Positions 35,949 through 48,569 are shown, counted from the first letter of the stretch. The stretch: DNA of 64,000 nucleotides from Cytobacillus pseudoceanisediminis (GCF_023516215.1 NZ_CP097349.1:3753501-3817500), one strand, 5' to 3'. Notes: a model not told the origin generated them from the letters alone. Program-made: numbers and translations.

Positions 35949-37496
35949 TTAATACATTTCAGAAGTAGTCTTCGCCTGCATATGCAGAAGAATGTAGTCA
36001 GGGCCGCCCGCCTTGGAGTCAGTTCCTGACATGTTGAATCCGCCGAATGGCTGGTATCCAACAATCGCGCCTGTACAGCCGCGGTTGAAGTATAAGTTTC
36101 CAACATGGAAGTCTTCGCGCGCTTTTTGGATGTGCTCACGGTTCTGTGTGATCACAGCACCTGTTAAGCCGTACTCGGTGTTGTTGGCGATTTCAAGCGC
36201 ATGATCGAAATCTTTTGCCTTTGTGAAGCCAACGACAGGTCCAAAGATCTCTTCCTGCATTAAGCGTGCATCCGGGGCAAGGTCTGCGAATACTGTCGGC
36301 TTGATGAAGAAGCCTTTCGAGCTGTCTCCTTCTCCGCCAGTCATCAGCTTGCCTTCTTCTTTGCCGATTTCGATGTAGCTCATAATTTTATCAAATGCGC
36401 CCTGGTCAATCACTGGACCCATGTAATTGCTCTGGTCTTCAGGATTGCCCTGCGTTAATTCGTTAGTCAGTTCCACCACACGGTTAAGAACCTGATCGTA
36501 TACATCTTCTACTACAACCGCACGTGAACATGCAGAGCACTTCTGGCCGGAGAATCCGAAAGCAGAGGCAACGATTGAAGTAGCTGCCAATTCAAGGTCT
36601 GCTTCTTTGTCCACAACGATTGTGTCCTTACCGCCCATTTCAGCGATCACACGCTTTAGCCAGATTTGGCCTTCGTTTAGCTTGGAAGCACGCTCGTTGA
36701 TGCGAAGACCAACGTCGCGTGAACCCGTGAAGGAGATGAAGCGAGTGTCTTTATGGTCAACCAAATAGTCGCCCACTTCTGCACCGCTGCCCGGCACGAA
36801 GTTCAGCACGCCCTTCGGAAGGCCTGCCTCTTCCATCACTTCAACAAATTTCGCAGCCACAACCGGTGTTGTAGAAGCTGGTTTTAATAGAACTGTATTT
36901 CCTGCCACGATCGCGGCAACAGTAGTGCCGGCCATGATTGCAAGCGGGAAGTTCCAAGGAGAGATGATGATGCCCACTCCCAATGGAATGTAGTCATAAC
37001 GGTTATATTCGTTCGGACGGCTGTTGACTGGAACACCGTCTTTGATTTTTAAGATTTGGCGTGCATAGTACTCAAGGAAGTCAATGGCTTCCGCAGTATC
37101 AGCATCTGCCTCGTTCCAAGGCTTCCCTGCTTCCTTTGTTAAAAGGGCAGAAAACTCATGCTTACGGCGGCGGATGATCGCAGCAGCTTTGAATAAAACA
37201 TCTGCGCGTGTTTCCGGCTTCACTTTTCTCCATGTTTTGAATGCTTCAACAGCAGCCTGCATTGCTTTTTCCGCAAGCTCGCGGTTTGCCTTTGAAACAC
37301 GGCCAACTACTTCTTCTTTATTAGAAGGATTGATTGATACAATTTTATCTTCAGTAGAAATGCGCTCTCCGCCAATTAAAAGATCATAATCCTGGCCCAA
37401 ATAGCTTTCTACAGTTTGTAAACCCTTTAAATATGCTTCACGATTTTCTTCTTCTTTAAAATTCGTGAATGGCTCATGCTTATAAGGTTGTACCAT
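35949..37496 (-). CDS. rocA: L-glutamate gamma-semialdehyde dehydrogenase (1-pyrroline-5-carboxylate dehydrogenase)
   Basis: The enzyme oxidises glutamate semialdehyde (from proline or arginine) to glutamate with NAD. Aldehyde dehydrogenase motifs are present: [28 protein letters not shown], the glutamate in [13 protein letters not shown] and the nucleophile Cys in [13 protein letters not shown]. Length is 515 residues, typical of RocA/PruA. ATG 37496 has GGAGGCG 6 nt upstream, favouring it over the ORF start at 37520. A cre-like box (37590-37603) lies upstream, consistent with glucose repression. With putP nearby, proline catabolism is the likely role. Confidence 0.93.
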   Translation of the reverse strand: MVQPYKHEPFTNFKEEENREAYLKGLQTVESYLGQDYDLLIGGERISTEDKIVSINPSNKEEVVGRVSKANRELAEKAMQAAVEAFKTWRKVKPETRADVLFKAAAIIRRRKHEFSALLTKEAGKPWNEADADTAEAIDFLEYYARQILKIKDGVPVNSRPNEYNRYDYIPLGVGIIISPWNFPLAIMAGTTVAAIVAGNTVLLKPASTTPVVAAKFVEVMEEAGLPKGVLNFVPGSGAEVGDYLVDHKDTRFISFTGSRDVGLRINERASKLNEGQIWLKRVIAEMGGKDTIVVDKEADLELAATSIVASAFGFSGQKCSACSRAVVVEDVYDQVLNRVVELTNELTQGNPEDQSNYMGPVIDQGAFDKIMSYIEIGKEEGKLMTGGEGDSSKGFFIKPTVFADLAPDARLMQEEIFGPVVGFTKAKDFDHALEIANNTEYGLTGAVITQNREHIQKAREDFHVGNLYFNRGCTGAIVGYQPFGGFNMSGTDSKAGGPDYILLHMQAKTTSEMY

Positions 37497-37589
37497 TTTT
37501 ACCGCCTCCTGTGTGTACAAATATCAAACGCCAGATAGTAGCGCCCCGCCCCGTTTTAAAAACATGCTGGAGAAAGGTCTGCTATTCTC

Positions 37590-37603
37590 TTAAAACGTTT
37601 TCA
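37590..37603. promoter_or_regulatory. cre-like CcpA site upstream of rocA
   Basis: On the minus strand TGAAAACGTTTTAA is close to the cre consensus TGWAANCGNTNWCA (mismatch at the last C). It lies about 95 nt upstream of the rocA start. Confidence 0.5.
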
Positions 37604-37882
37604 TCCAAACACTATATTAACACGAAAATAACATTATCTTCAAACATTCTCCGCTGATGTTATATATTAACATCCATCGAGAGAAATTGCAGTTTTACTT
37701 AGAAGGATAAGGGGTTGAAGATTCTTGTGGCAGGTTTTGGATAAAACTGTTATATAAAAAATTTTAGTGCTGTTATTTTTTAGCAGTGAATATCATTTTT
37801 GTTTACTTCTTATCATTTTTACAGCTATGAACTTTTATGGGGACCCTTATTCTTGCATCTCTCTATTGTGTCGCCATTGCCT

Positions 37883-38180
37883 TCTATGACGACCACTTTC
37901 CTCGTGCCTCTTCCTTTTTCGTCTTCATGAACCCTCTATGACTACCATTTTCCTGAGCCTCTTCCTTTTTCGTCGTCATGAAGCCTATGACGACCATTTT
38001 CCTCGTGCCTCTTCCTTTTTTGTCTTCATAAACCCTCTATGGTTTCCATTTCCCTCGAGCTTCTTCCTTTTTCGTCTTCATAAAGCCTCTATGGTTTCCA
38101 TTTCCCTCGAGCTTCTTCCTTTTTCGTCTTCATAAAGCCTCTATGACACCAGATTTTCTCAAACTGCTTCCAATTTTCCA
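37883..38180. repeat. 52-bp tandem repeat, about 5.5 copies
   Basis: Units begin with (TC)TATGAC or TCTATGGTT and contain CTTCTTCCTTTTTCGTCTTC and CATAAAGCC. Copies 4 and 5 are identical over their full ~52 bp; the first three are diverged and the last is partial. The array lies between rocA and camS, with no reading frame conserved because the unit length is not a multiple of three. Confidence 0.85.
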
Positions 38181-38208
38181 CAATGCCCGTAACCCTCTTT
38201 CCTGAAAT

Positions 38209-38247
38209 TAAAAAAACCCAGAAGATGCATCTTCTGCACTTCTGGGT
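38209..38247 (-). terminator. Terminator of camS
   Basis: ACCCAGAAG/CTTCTGGGT stem followed by seven T on the minus strand. Confidence 0.9.
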
Positions 38248-38256
38248 ACCCTGGTT

Positions 38257-39426
38257 CTATTGATAGATGTGGACAAAAGGTTCGCTTTGGTCTGCTTTCC
38301 GGACTACTAGTGCTTCCGGTCCGTTGACAGATGAGATATTTACCTGGACTGAGATGTATTCAGGGAAGTGTTTGACGACAAGCCCTGTTACATATTGCGT
38401 AAATCCAATCGCTTCTGCTTTTCCATAGAATTGGATTGGGATATCAATATTAACTTCCTGCAATTGGTCCTGAGCGTAGAAGGCTTTCCCGATAACTCCA
38501 TTGAAGTTTGGGAAATAGGTTTCTACATCCTGTTTAAAGTTAAGAAAAGCCGTTAAATCATCTCGATGATTTTTTTCAGCCGTGTTTGAAGGGAAAAGGA
38601 CATATTTCTCGTTGACGTCTTCCCATCCGCCAAGCTTGGTGCTTCCTTTATCCGCCGTAGCGTATGTAAAGAAGCTGCCTGGCACCACCGAAGTTCTTGA
38701 TTGCTGTTCAAACAAAGCAATGGTTACCGGCACATCTTTCAGGCCTTTGATTTGCCGTACTCTCTGCAGTACTTCTTCAGCCAGCTTTTTACCTTCCCGT
38801 TCGATGACATCTTGGTCAATCTTTGTTTCGAAAGTGGCACCATATTGTTCCTTTTGATAATAATGGACAGAGTTCATGGCAAGGCCAATTACAACACCGC
38901 CGAGCCCCACTTTTCCATCATCATTTTTCAGCAAATAGTTGTGTTCAAGAATATGGGCAAGGTAGATCGGGCTTTTTTCATTGTTTTTATCAATATCTCC
39001 GCCATCTGCGATCATTGGATTTAAGCCGATATTGTCTTCTGCCTTCATTTCGCGTTCCTTCAGCTGAGCATCAGTGAATTTACGGTTTAGCCAAGCCTGG
39101 ACTGTGCCTCTCTTTAGATACTGTCCTTCCTGGAATAAGTATTTATCAGGATCAAACGTGTTTTGCGCAACTCTCATAAGTCCTGTCTCAAATTCATTGA
39201 TATCATATTTGGTGTTTACATTATTGACCACGAGACCTCTGGATTCACTTGGTTCAAAAGGCAGCAGTGTTCGATAATACTTTTCAGAAATTTTATAGTT
39301 CGGAATGATTGCCTTATCCTTTTCGTTCTTGTCTTCCTGAACAACTTCCTCCTGCTTATTAAAATTAGGCGCACAGCCTGCTAGCAGAAGGGTTAGAGAT
39401 AAAGCAAGCATCATCAGTTTTTTCAC
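38257..39426 (-). CDS. camS: CamS-family sex-pheromone precursor lipoprotein (YerH)
   Basis: The protein has 389 residues and begins with a lipoprotein signal peptide MKKLMMLALSLTLLLAGC (lipobox LAGC, Cys at 18). The CamS domain covers most of the rest (for example GRSRGLVV-like PSESRGLVVNNVNTKYDINE and TEYVTGLVVKHFPEYISVQ). In enterococci CamS is cleaved to a peptide pheromone; in Bacillus the role is unknown but the gene is always near ligA. GTG start with AGGGTG upstream. Downstream of ligA on the same strand. Confidence 0.88.
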   Translation of the reverse strand: MKKLMMLALSLTLLLAGCAPNFNKQEEVVQEDKNEKDKAIIPNYKISEKYYRTLLPFEPSESRGLVVNNVNTKYDINEFETGLMRVAQNTFDPDKYLFQEGQYLKRGTVQAWLNRKFTDAQLKEREMKAEDNIGLNPMIADGGDIDKNNEKSPIYLAHILEHNYLLKNDDGKVGLGGVVIGLAMNSVHYYQKEQYGATFETKIDQDVIEREGKKLAEEVLQRVRQIKGLKDVPVTIALFEQQSRTSVVPGSFFTYATADKGSTKLGGWEDVNEKYVLFPSNTAEKNHRDDLTAFLNFKQDVETYFPNFNGVIGKAFYAQDQLQEVNIDIPIQFYGKAEAIGFTQYVTGLVVKHFPEYISVQVNISSVNGPEALVVRKADQSEPFVHIYQ

Positions 39427-39441
39427 GGAGCTTACACCCTC

Positions 39442-41451
<2,010 letters not shown>

Positions 41452-41501
41452 TCAACCCTTTCTATAATCCTTTAAAAAATGCCTGGCAGGCTGCTCTAAG
41501 T

Positions 41502-43733
41502 TTACGCCTTTGTAATCGGTGCAAATTTGGCCAGCAGACGTTTAATGCCAACTGGTCTTGGGAACGCAATATCCAGCTCTGTTCCTTCGCCGGAACCTTT
41601 TACACTGACAACTGTACCTGTACCCCATTTTCCGTGCTGGGCTTTGTCGCCGACTTTCCAGTCAATTTCATCTCCGCCTGTATTCGATGCAGATGGACGA
41701 ACCACCGCTTTCCGCTGAGGCTGTGCTCCTCTTGAAGCTGAAGGAGATCCAAACGGGGATGATCCAAATGGAGACGGCTTTTTAGCAGGTTCAAGCCCAT
41801 CCAGCAAATCAGCAGGAATTTCTTTGATAAATCGGGATGGCGGATTCATATTCGTGCGTCCAAATAAAGTACGCATTTGTGCATTCGTAATGTAAAGCTC
41901 TTCTTCTGCCCGCGTGATTCCCACATAAGCAAGACGGCGCTCCTCTTCCATTTCCGATTCTTCCATTAGAGAACGGCTGTGCGGGAATACACCTTCTTCA
42001 AGACCTAGTAAAAAGACAACAGGGAACTCTAGCCCTTTTGCTGAGTGAAGTGTCATAAGCACAACTGATTCAGCTTTTTCCCCATCATCATCCAATTTAT
42101 CAATGTCAGCCACAAGAGCCAGATCAGTCAAAAATGCGATAAGCGATTTATCTTCGCTGGCTTCTTCAAAGTTTTTTGTAACAGATAGGAATTCATCAAT
42201 GTTTTCCAGACGGCTCTGGGCTTCAATGGACTTCTCGGCAATGAGCATATCCCGGTAGCCTGATTTCTCCAGCAGCTCTTCCACAAGTTCTGTCACAGAT
42301 AAGTATTCCTGCATTTGTGTATAGTTTTTAACCAAATCCCTGAATTCAATAGCCCCTTTTGTAATTTTCGGGCTCAGGCCAATCAGTTCAATGGACTCAA
42401 GAGCTTCAAACATGCTCATCTCGTGAAGCTGTGCAAAGTTGGCGATTTTATCAACGGAACCGGAGCCGATTCCGCGTTTTGGCACATTGATGACACGCTG
42501 AAGGCTGATATCATCATCCGGATTTGCAATCAGACGCAGGTAAGCAAGGATGTCCTTAATTTCTTTGCGGTCGTAGAACTTGATGCCGCCGACAATGGAA
42601 TATTCAATGTTCGACTTTAACAGTACTTCCTCCATTACACGGGACTGTGCGTTTGTGCGGTACAAGATAGCAATATCCGAAAAGCTTCGCTTGCCGCTGC
42701 TGATGTATTCTTTAATTTTCCCTGCAACAAACTGCGCTTCTCCCTGCTCGCTGTCGGCACGATAGTAGAAGATCTTATTGCCTTCTGCGTTTTCAGTCCA
42801 AAGGTTTTTTGGCTTTCTGTTGAGGTTCTTGCTGATGACTTCGTTCGCAGCCAGCAGAATCCTTTTAGTTGATCGGTAATTTTGTTCGAGCATAATAGTC
42901 TGTGCATTTGGATAATCCTTTTCAAAAGAAAGGATGTTGGCTATGTCCGCACCGCGCCATTTATAGATGGACTGATCGGAATCACCGACCACACACAGAT
43001 TCTTAAAACGGCTTGCCAAAAGCTTGACCAGCATATACTGCGCTCTGTTAGTATCCTGGTACTCATCCACATGAATGTACTGGAATTTGCGCTGATAATA
43101 TTCAAGCACTTCCGGCACTCTCTGGAACAGCTGAATCGTGATCATAATAAGATCATCAAAATCAAGCGCCTGGTTGCGTCTTAGTCTCTTTTGGTACTCT
43201 GTATATACATCACTTGCAACCTGCTGAATATAATCTCCTGCTGTTTTCGCATACTCTTCAGGGGTAATCAATTCATTTTTTGCCGAGCTGATAGACCCCA
43301 GGATAGCACGCGGATCAAATTTCTTTGGATCCAGGTTTTTATCCTTGAGGATTGATTTAATCACCGATTGCTGATCTGTTGAATCAAGAATCGTGAAATT
43401 GCGGTTATAGCCAATACGGTCAATATCTCTTCTTAAGATTCGAACGCACATGGAGTGGAACGTCGAAATCCAGATTTCATCTGCAGCTCCGCCCATCATG
43501 TTATGAATACGGTCACGCATTTCACGGGCTGCTTTGTTTGTAAAAGTGATTGCCAGAATATTGTAGGGGTTCACACCCTTTTCTACCATCAAGTAAGCAA
43601 TCCTGTGGGTAAGCACTCTTGTCTTTCCGCTTCCCGCTCCTGCCATTATAAGAAGTGGTCCGTCTGTTGTTTTTACCGCATTTTGCTGCTGCGGATTCAG
43701 TCCGTTCAATAATTTATCCGTTAAAAATTGCAT
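41502..43733 (-). CDS. pcrA: ATP-dependent DNA helicase PcrA
   Basis: This UvrD/Rep-type 3'-to-5' helicase, used in repair and plasmid replication, has 743 residues. Motif I is [18 protein letters not shown], motif Ia [11 protein letters not shown], motif [14 protein letters not shown], motif [19 protein letters not shown], motif IV EQNYRST, motif [15 protein letters not shown] and motif [12 protein letters not shown]. The C-terminal tail ends with a UvrD-type tudor-like region ([18 protein letters not shown]). It lies upstream of ligA, and its gene follows pcrB by 75 nt; in Bacillus the three form one operon. Confidence 0.95.
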   Translation of the reverse strand: MQFLTDKLLNGLNPQQQNAVKTTDGPLLIMAGAGSGKTRVLTHRIAYLMVEKGVNPYNILAITFTNKAAREMRDRIHNMMGGAADEIWISTFHSMCVRILRRDIDRIGYNRNFTILDSTDQQSVIKSILKDKNLDPKKFDPRAILGSISSAKNELITPEEYAKTAGDYIQQVASDVYTEYQKRLRRNQALDFDDLIMITIQLFQRVPEVLEYYQRKFQYIHVDEYQDTNRAQYMLVKLLASRFKNLCVVGDSDQSIYKWRGADIANILSFEKDYPNAQTIMLEQNYRSTKRILLAANEVISKNLNRKPKNLWTENAEGNKIFYYRADSEQGEAQFVAGKIKEYISSGKRSFSDIAILYRTNAQSRVMEEVLLKSNIEYSIVGGIKFYDRKEIKDILAYLRLIANPDDDISLQRVINVPKRGIGSGSVDKIANFAQLHEMSMFEALESIELIGLSPKITKGAIEFRDLVKNYTQMQEYLSVTELVEELLEKSGYRDMLIAEKSIEAQSRLENIDEFLSVTKNFEEASEDKSLIAFLTDLALVADIDKLDDDGEKAESVVLMTLHSAKGLEFPVVFLLGLEEGVFPHSRSLMEESEMEEERRLAYVGITRAEEELYITNAQMRTLFGRTNMNPPSRFIKEIPADLLDGLEPAKKPSPFGSSPFGSPSASRGAQPQRKAVVRPSASNTGGDEIDWKVGDKAQHGKWGTGTVVSVKGSGEGTELDIAFPRPVGIKRLLAKFAPITKA

Positions 43734-43808
43734 TTCTTCTCTTCACCACCATAGAAACATATGTTCTTATATCTATTTTATCTTTTTTTATAATCATCAG
43801 CAACTGAA

Positions 43809-44495
43809 TTAGGCACGAACAGCTTCGACAGTGGCCAATGCAGCCTGCAGATCATCGTAAATAATATTTCCGACCACAATTACGTCCGCATGCTCAGCCA
43901 TTTGACTTGCCTGCTCGGCATTCATGATGCCGCCGCCGTAAAATAATACGGTTTCTTCAAGCGTATTTTTCACCTCTGCGACCACTTCAGCGTCTCCGTA
44001 CTTTCCGCTGTATTCCAGATAGAAGATTGGCAGGCTGAACATCTTCTCAGCCATCATGGCATATGCCCTTACCTCATCCAATGATAAATCTGTCCTTGAA
44101 TTGGTAACGTGTGCCGCTTTGCAATCTTCATTCAGGATGCAATAACCCTGAACCAGAATTTCTTCCCAATTCATGACATCCCCATATTCTTTTACAGCCT
44201 CCTGATGAAGGCCTGTAATCCACTTCACGTCCCGGCTGTTAAGGACTGTCGGGATAAAGTATAAGTCAAAGCCCGGGGTAATTGAATCAATGGTTGAAAC
44301 CTCCAGCACACAAGGGACTGTGTATCGGCGGATGCGTGCCATTAAATCCAGCACCTTTTCCAGCGTTACTCCGTCCGTCCCGCCCACAATAATCGCGTCT
44401 GTTCCAGACTCACAAATCATTTCCAGGTTTTCATCTGATATATTTTTATCCGGATCGAGCTTAAAAACGTGGCTCCATTCGCGAACATCATACAT
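43809..44495 (-). CDS. pcrB: Heptaprenylglyceryl phosphate synthase PcrB
   Basis: PcrB adds heptaprenyl to glycerol-1-phosphate, making an archaeal-type ether lipid precursor in Bacillales. The TIM-barrel domain shows [11 protein letters not shown] at the N-terminus, [29 protein letters not shown] and the phosphate loops [22 protein letters not shown] and [10 protein letters not shown]. Length is 228 residues. GGAGG lies 9 nt before ATG 44495, which is preferred over the longer frame from 44519. It is followed by pcrA. Confidence 0.92.
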   Translation of the reverse strand: MYDVREWSHVFKLDPDKNISDENLEMICESGTDAIIVGGTDGVTLEKVLDLMARIRRYTVPCVLEVSTIDSITPGFDLYFIPTVLNSRDVKWITGLHQEAVKEYGDVMNWEEILVQGYCILNEDCKAAHVTNSRTDLSLDEVRAYAMMAEKMFSLPIFYLEYSGKYGDAEVVAEVKNTLEETVLFYGGGIMNAEQASQMAEHADVIVVGNIIYDDLQAALATVEAVRA

Positions 44496-44556
44496 GCAAA
44501 ATTGCCTCCATTCTATCATTCCATTTCATCATTATATCATTTAAGATAGTGAATAA

Positions 44557-44740
44557 AAATAAAAGCTGAAGCGCCTCGAACAGCCCGGACAAGCGCTGGC
44601 CGACGCTGCCACGTCCTGTGGCAACGTCGGCACTAGTAATCCTGTACGTCGGAAGGTCAGTGGATGAAGTCGTTTTTTTGACTTCATCAGCTTGCCTGAA
44701 GCGACCTCGAGGGGCTGGGCGCTGAAGCTAGATAAAAAAG
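44557..44740. repeat. Dispersed palindromic repeat, copy 1 (AAGCGCCTCGA type)
   Basis: The element has GCTGAAGCGCCTCGA at one end and CTCGAGGGGCTGGGCGC at the other. Internal hairpins are CCGACGctGCCACG/ CGTGGCaaCGTCGG-type and GATGAAGTC/GACTTCATC (around 44700). The end motifs recur at 50021-50174 and 63588-63709. Confidence 0.75.
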
Positions 44741-44784
44741 TAAAGCAGGAAGTCTTTATGAGGTGGAAAAAATTATTAGGGAAA

Positions 44785-44820
44785 CAAAGAAAAAAACCGC
44801 GGGAACAGCCCCATCGGTTT
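44785..44820 (-). terminator. Terminator of yerC
   Basis: On the minus strand AAACCG...CGGTTT with a GC-rich inner stem is followed by seven T. It sits just past the yerC stop codon. Confidence 0.7.
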
Positions 44821-44835
44821 AAGTAATACGAATAT

Positions 44836-45144
44836 TTACGCTTTTTCAGGTTCTTCTTCTTTGATTCTTTCCAGTGCCATTTCATAGGCATCATTTCCAT
44901 AGTTGAGGCATCGCTTCACGCGGGAAATGGTTGCCGTGCTTGCGCCCGTATCTGTTTCAATTTTATGATAGGTTTTGCCTTCACGAAGCATGCGTGCCAC
45001 TTCCAGACGCTGAGCCAGGGACTGTATTTCATTAACTGTGCATAAGTCATCAAAGAAGCGATAGCACTCTTCCAGGTCATTTAAAGATAAAACAGATTTA
45101 AATAACTGATCCAGTTCTTTGCCTCTTAGCTTATCAATTTGCAT
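44836..45144 (-). CDS. yerC: YerC/YecD-family TrpR-like DNA-binding protein
   Basis: This small 102-residue regulator has a TrpR-like helix-turn-helix. Signature: LCTVNEIQSLAQRLEVARML, then GKTYHKIETDTGASTATISR. It is conserved in Bacillus between yerB and pcrB with unknown target. ATG 45144 is the family start; an upstream frame is open but has no homologue. Spacing from AAAGGGG to the ATG is rather long (about 11 nt). Confidence 0.85.
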   Translation of the reverse strand: MQIDKLRGKELDQLFKSVLSLNDLEECYRFFDDLCTVNEIQSLAQRLEVARMLREGKTYHKIETDTGASTATISRVKRCLNYGNDAYEMALERIKEEEPEKA

Positions 45145-45184
45145 ATATTTGCATACCCCTTTATTGTAATAGTTTTTGACATAA

Positions 45185-46240
45185 TTATTGTTTAGCTTCA
45201 AAGGAAACCGTTTGCTCATTGCCCATGCTTGATGGAACGATGTTGATCCAGGTCTTTCCTGGCACCAGGCCAGCCTGTTTCCCATTTAATACAGGAAGAA
45301 TTCGCCCGTCAATATTTTCCCATTTTACTTCTGTCACTTTCCCTTTTTGCAGGAGGTATCCTTTTCCCCCAGAAGTTAAGTTAATATCACGGCGGCCCGC
45401 GCTGTCAACCACTTTATGGTCTGCTTCTGCAATGAAGATGTTATCAAGCAATACAGGTTCGCCGGATTTGTAATCAGCTGTAAGTTCGCCATTGGAATAT
45501 CTTTTGTATTTCTCCAGTGCCGCATCATACTCATAGATGACATTGAATAATTCATTGTCCAAATAGGAGATCATGGCAGAGTCAGCATCCTCTCCCTGAA
45601 TAGCCTTTGCATCTTCCTTCGACAGAAACGCCAGAGATTCCGGTTCGTTTTCCATCACATAATTTCTTTCCTTTGCACCCTTCAGCACATTTTCGAATGA
45701 AATATAGGAATTATGAGGAGCCTGGCGGAAGCTTTCCCGTTTAAACAGTGTACCGTCATACTGCATTCCATTCAGATTATCAATATAGCCCTGATCCAGC
45801 AATTCTTTGGCTTCCGGACTATAGCCGTGGGCAATGTAGAGGCTGTCATAGCCTTTCGCCAGCTCAATATAATAATCTCTTGAACTTCTTACCGGCCCTA
45901 TCATTTCGGGCTGCTCACTTTGAAAAATAGCAAGAAAACGCGTCACGTCCCCTTCTGCCAGCAATTCGTAGACGATATCAGCCTGGTTAAGCCCGGATTG
46001 CGGACGGGCTTTCGGATGATTATTGATCATCACCGCTACAGCCCTTCCATCCACCTCAGCCTCCGACCCGAAGCCTGTGAGAGGATAGTGAAATGGAAGT
46101 TCTTTTTCAGAGCTTACCCCTTTTGCAGCCTCTTCCGCTTTTTCCGTATCTTGTTTTTCAGGCTCTTCAGTTTTTTCTTTGCTGCAGCCAGAGACTAAAA
46201 GCATTGCCGCTGCTGATACAGCTATCCATCTTTTTAGCAT
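45185..46240 (-). CDS. yerB: DUF3048 lipoprotein YerB
   Basis: The protein has 351 residues with an N-terminal lipoprotein signal (MLKRWIAVSAAAMLLVSGC, lipobox VSGC). An acidic, glutamate-rich linker follows (SKEKTEEPEKQDTEKAEE). The DUF3048 domain holds VAVMINNHPKARPQSGLNQAD and LFQSEQPEMIGPVRSSRDY, and later FKRESFRQAPHNSY. Function is unknown; the domain is extracellular and anchored at the membrane. The gene order yerA-yerB-yerC is as in B. subtilis. Confidence 0.88.
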   Translation of the reverse strand: MLKRWIAVSAAAMLLVSGCSKEKTEEPEKQDTEKAEEAAKGVSSEKELPFHYPLTGFGSEAEVDGRAVAVMINNHPKARPQSGLNQADIVYELLAEGDVTRFLAIFQSEQPEMIGPVRSSRDYYIELAKGYDSLYIAHGYSPEAKELLDQGYIDNLNGMQYDGTLFKRESFRQAPHNSYISFENVLKGAKERNYVMENEPESLAFLSKEDAKAIQGEDADSAMISYLDNELFNVIYEYDAALEKYKRYSNGELTADYKSGEPVLLDNIFIAEADHKVVDSAGRRDINLTSGGKGYLLQKGKVTEVKWENIDGRILPVLNGKQAGLVPGKTWINIVPSSMGNEQTVSFEAKQ

Positions 46241-46334
46241 TTAGCACCCCTGTGTTTTTTGCTTTGATGCAGGTTCTATGTTAGCTCCACCACTGAGCAG
46301 TCTTTATCTCTATTATATAGTATACTTTTATATT

Positions 46335-48080
46335 TTAACGCATTATCGTTGGAAAGAGTACCGTTTTATTCATTACATCATACATCCCCTGCTGAGTAAT
46401 CCTGATATAAGGCAGATGCGTTGAAGAGAAAAAGAGCAGCGTATACATTGGATCTTCATGTCTATAGCCTTGATCACGCAAATAATGAACAAGCTGTTTT
46501 TCTTCCTCCATTAATTCCTCCACATTTTTATGGGACATCACACCCTTTAAGCGGAGTTCCATCTCCTGGACAATTCTTCCACCTTCTGATATGACAATGC
46601 CTCCGCCAATTTCTTTCAGCCGGTTAAAAGCATTCAGCATTTCCTGTTTTCTTTTTCCAATTAAGATAATGTCACCGGTATTGGAAAAAGAACTTGCCAT
46701 TCCATCCAGGCTTTTCGAGAACCCTTTTAGTATCGTATTTATGCGCCAGTGTCCATTCCGGTCAACAAGCATGAAGAAACATTCATCATGGTCTTTCTCC
46801 AGTTCTTCGGATGAAACGTCAATCGTGATGGAGTAGGGCTTCGTAATAACTGCATTCTCCAGTTTTATCCCGAAAGGCATGGAGAATTGCATATCATCAG
46901 CAGTCAGCTCCCAATCAATATCCAGCGGTTCGAAGCCGTATTCTCCCCATTCTACAGGCTTATAGGCGTGCAGGTTTTCACCATCTCTTTTCACCCACTC
47001 CCCTTTGGCAATAACAGATAATGGAGTTGGTTCTTTTTCATCTGACAGAAAATTAATATTGGCCACCCTTCCTGTCGCAATGGAGCCATGTAAATAATCG
47101 ATTCCATAATGACGGGCCACATTAATGGTAGCCATGTTATAAGCATCAATTACCGGCACTCCTTTATCTATGGCAATGCGGATCATATGGTCAATAATTC
47201 CCTGTTCATAGAAGGAGGAAAAGGAACCGTCTGTTGTGAAGATCATCCGATCATATTGATCAATGCCGATTTCATGCATCTCGTCCAATAAAACCGGCAA
47301 ATCGGGACGGATGGAAGAATATCTGAGAGATACGGTATATCCCTGTAAAAGACGATTGTAAATATCCTTTCCCGTCATCGACTCATGGTCGCAATCAGCA
47401 CCAAGCAGCATGAGCTTTGCCAGCGTTTTTTCGGATGCCCCAGGAAAATGGCCTTCAATCTTTTTCCTCATCCGCTTAGTCTCCTGAATCCAATGAAGCA
47501 TCATATCATCGCCATCCAAAAGCTTCGGCCAGCCTGTAAGCTCTCCTCCCTGAAGCACGGCATCATGCTCAAGCCATGATTTAACGTTCCCATGCGAAAA
47601 AACGGATTCTTCATGCTGGATTTCCGTTTGTGCATCAAATCGGCACCACCAATAGGTTGTTGCAGGCATGTTTCTCATTTCCTTCAGGAAAGAAAACGCT
47701 TTCTTTTTATCCTGCTGTAAAGCAAGGACCATATTGTCATTAATCAGGGTTGTTGTACCAAACTGCGATGCATAGCTCGCCAGGGAATGGGGATTATATA
47801 ATTGAAATGGATGGGCATGCGGTTCAATATATCCAGGAACCAGCGTGAGTCCCGTACAATCAACGACCTCACACTGTTCTATTTTTTCCGGCAGCTTTTC
47901 GCCCACATAAACAATACGGTCGCCATAAATCCATATATTTGCTGTTATCCATTTGCGAAGTGCCTGATTAAGATAACGGGCGTTCTTTAGTAATATCGTC
48001 GGTGACAGTTTTCCGTCCAATACGGAAACATGTTCACGCAAGTGTCTGTTTTTCCAACGGTAACGCTGTTCCAGCACCAT
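46335..48080 (-). CDS. yerA: YerA, adenine deaminase-like amidohydrolase
   Basis: The protein has 581 residues and resembles adenine deaminase in both the amidohydrolase domain (GYIEPHAHPFQLYNP, LMLLGADCDHESMTGKD) and the C-terminal adenine-deaminase-type domain (GGGIVISEGGRIVQEMELRL). The metal-binding HxH motif is HAHP. B. subtilis YerA is a relative whose substrate is not fully settled; deamination of adenine or a related purine is the best guess. ATG after GGAGGGAG. It heads the yerA-yerB-yerC set and lies across a divergent region from the small membrane gene at 48273. Confidence 0.85.
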   Translation of the reverse strand: MVLEQRYRWKNRHLREHVSVLDGKLSPTILLKNARYLNQALRKWITANIWIYGDRIVYVGEKLPEKIEQCEVVDCTGLTLVPGYIEPHAHPFQLYNPHSLASYASQFGTTTLINDNMVLALQQDKKKAFSFLKEMRNMPATTYWWCRFDAQTEIQHEESVFSHGNVKSWLEHDAVLQGGELTGWPKLLDGDDMMLHWIQETKRMRKKIEGHFPGASEKTLAKLMLLGADCDHESMTGKDIYNRLLQGYTVSLRYSSIRPDLPVLLDEMHEIGIDQYDRMIFTTDGSFSSFYEQGIIDHMIRIAIDKGVPVIDAYNMATINVARHYGIDYLHGSIATGRVANINFLSDEKEPTPLSVIAKGEWVKRDGENLHAYKPVEWGEYGFEPLDIDWELTADDMQFSMPFGIKLENAVITKPYSITIDVSSEELEKDHDECFFMLVDRNGHWRINTILKGFSKSLDGMASSFSNTGDIILIGKRKQEMLNAFNRLKEIGGGIVISEGGRIVQEMELRLKGVMSHKNVEELMEEEKQLVHYLRDQGYRHEDPMYTLLFFSSTHLPYIRITQQGMYDVMNKTVLFPTIMR

Positions 48081-48272
48081 ACTCCCTCCCTTGTTGATAT
48101 CTATATATAAAAGACTCTGTTTTTAGAATAAAATCAATGAGTGAAATGGCTATAAATCAATAAAGAAAGCCCTTTCATTTCTCTTGTTTTTTATAGTAAC
48201 ATATTTCACTGTTTAACGCATTAAAGAATCAGTAAAAGATTGTAAAATTTTTGTGAAAGTGGTGACACAACC

Positions 48273-48563
48273 ATGAATGTAAAACCAAATATCGGCATAG
48301 TAAATGCCTTAATACGCATAACAGTCGGATTAACTGTCTTAGCCTGGAGCACTTCAAAGCTTGTGAAAAGACCTTGGCGGGACTCTTACCTCATGATGGC
48401 CATGCTGGGCGGCATGAAGGTGGCAGAGGGAATTGTCCGCTTTTGCCCTTTGACAGCTCTTTTTGAAAGAGGCCAGGACATGGTTCAGGAAAAGCGAAAG
48501 CAGGATGGCAATCACAATAATGATGATGCTGTTGAGGAAATTCTCCCGTATAATCCATCTTAA
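48273..48563 (+). CDS. Small DUF2892 (YgaP-like) membrane protein
   Basis: This 96-residue protein has two membrane segments. They carry the inner-membrane DUF2892 signature: VNALIRITVGLTVLAWS and MMAMLGGMKVAEGIVRFCPLT, with the conserved FCPLT. The hydrophilic C-terminus (EKRKQDGNHNNDDAVEE) is variable. Function is unknown. Start ATG after AAAGTGGTG. It is followed on the same strand by a 37-residue small membrane protein gene. Confidence 0.8.
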   Translation: MNVKPNIGIVNALIRITVGLTVLAWSTSKLVKRPWRDSYLMMAMLGGMKVAEGIVRFCPLTALFERGQDMVQEKRKQDGNHNNDDAVEEILPYNPS

Positions 48564-48569
48564 ATTTCT

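Larger units (their letters stand above)
37497..38256. other. rocA-camS intergenic region
   Basis: Intergenic stretch of about 760 nt. It holds the rocA promoter side with the cre-like box, an AT-rich part with no clear signal (37610-37880), the 52-bp tandem repeat (37883-38180) and the camS terminator. No gene is supported. Confidence 0.6.
44520..44835. other. pcrB-yerC intergenic region
   Basis: This stretch of 316 nt contains a dispersed palindromic repeat (44557-44740) and, at its right end, the yerC terminator. Nothing coding is seen; a 119-codon antisense-type frame here runs through the repeat and has no ribosome binding site. Confidence 0.6.

Noticed and set aside
44541..44900. Minus-strand 119-codon frame between pcrB and yerC
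   Set aside because: It lies over a palindromic repeat and the yerC terminator, with no binding site.
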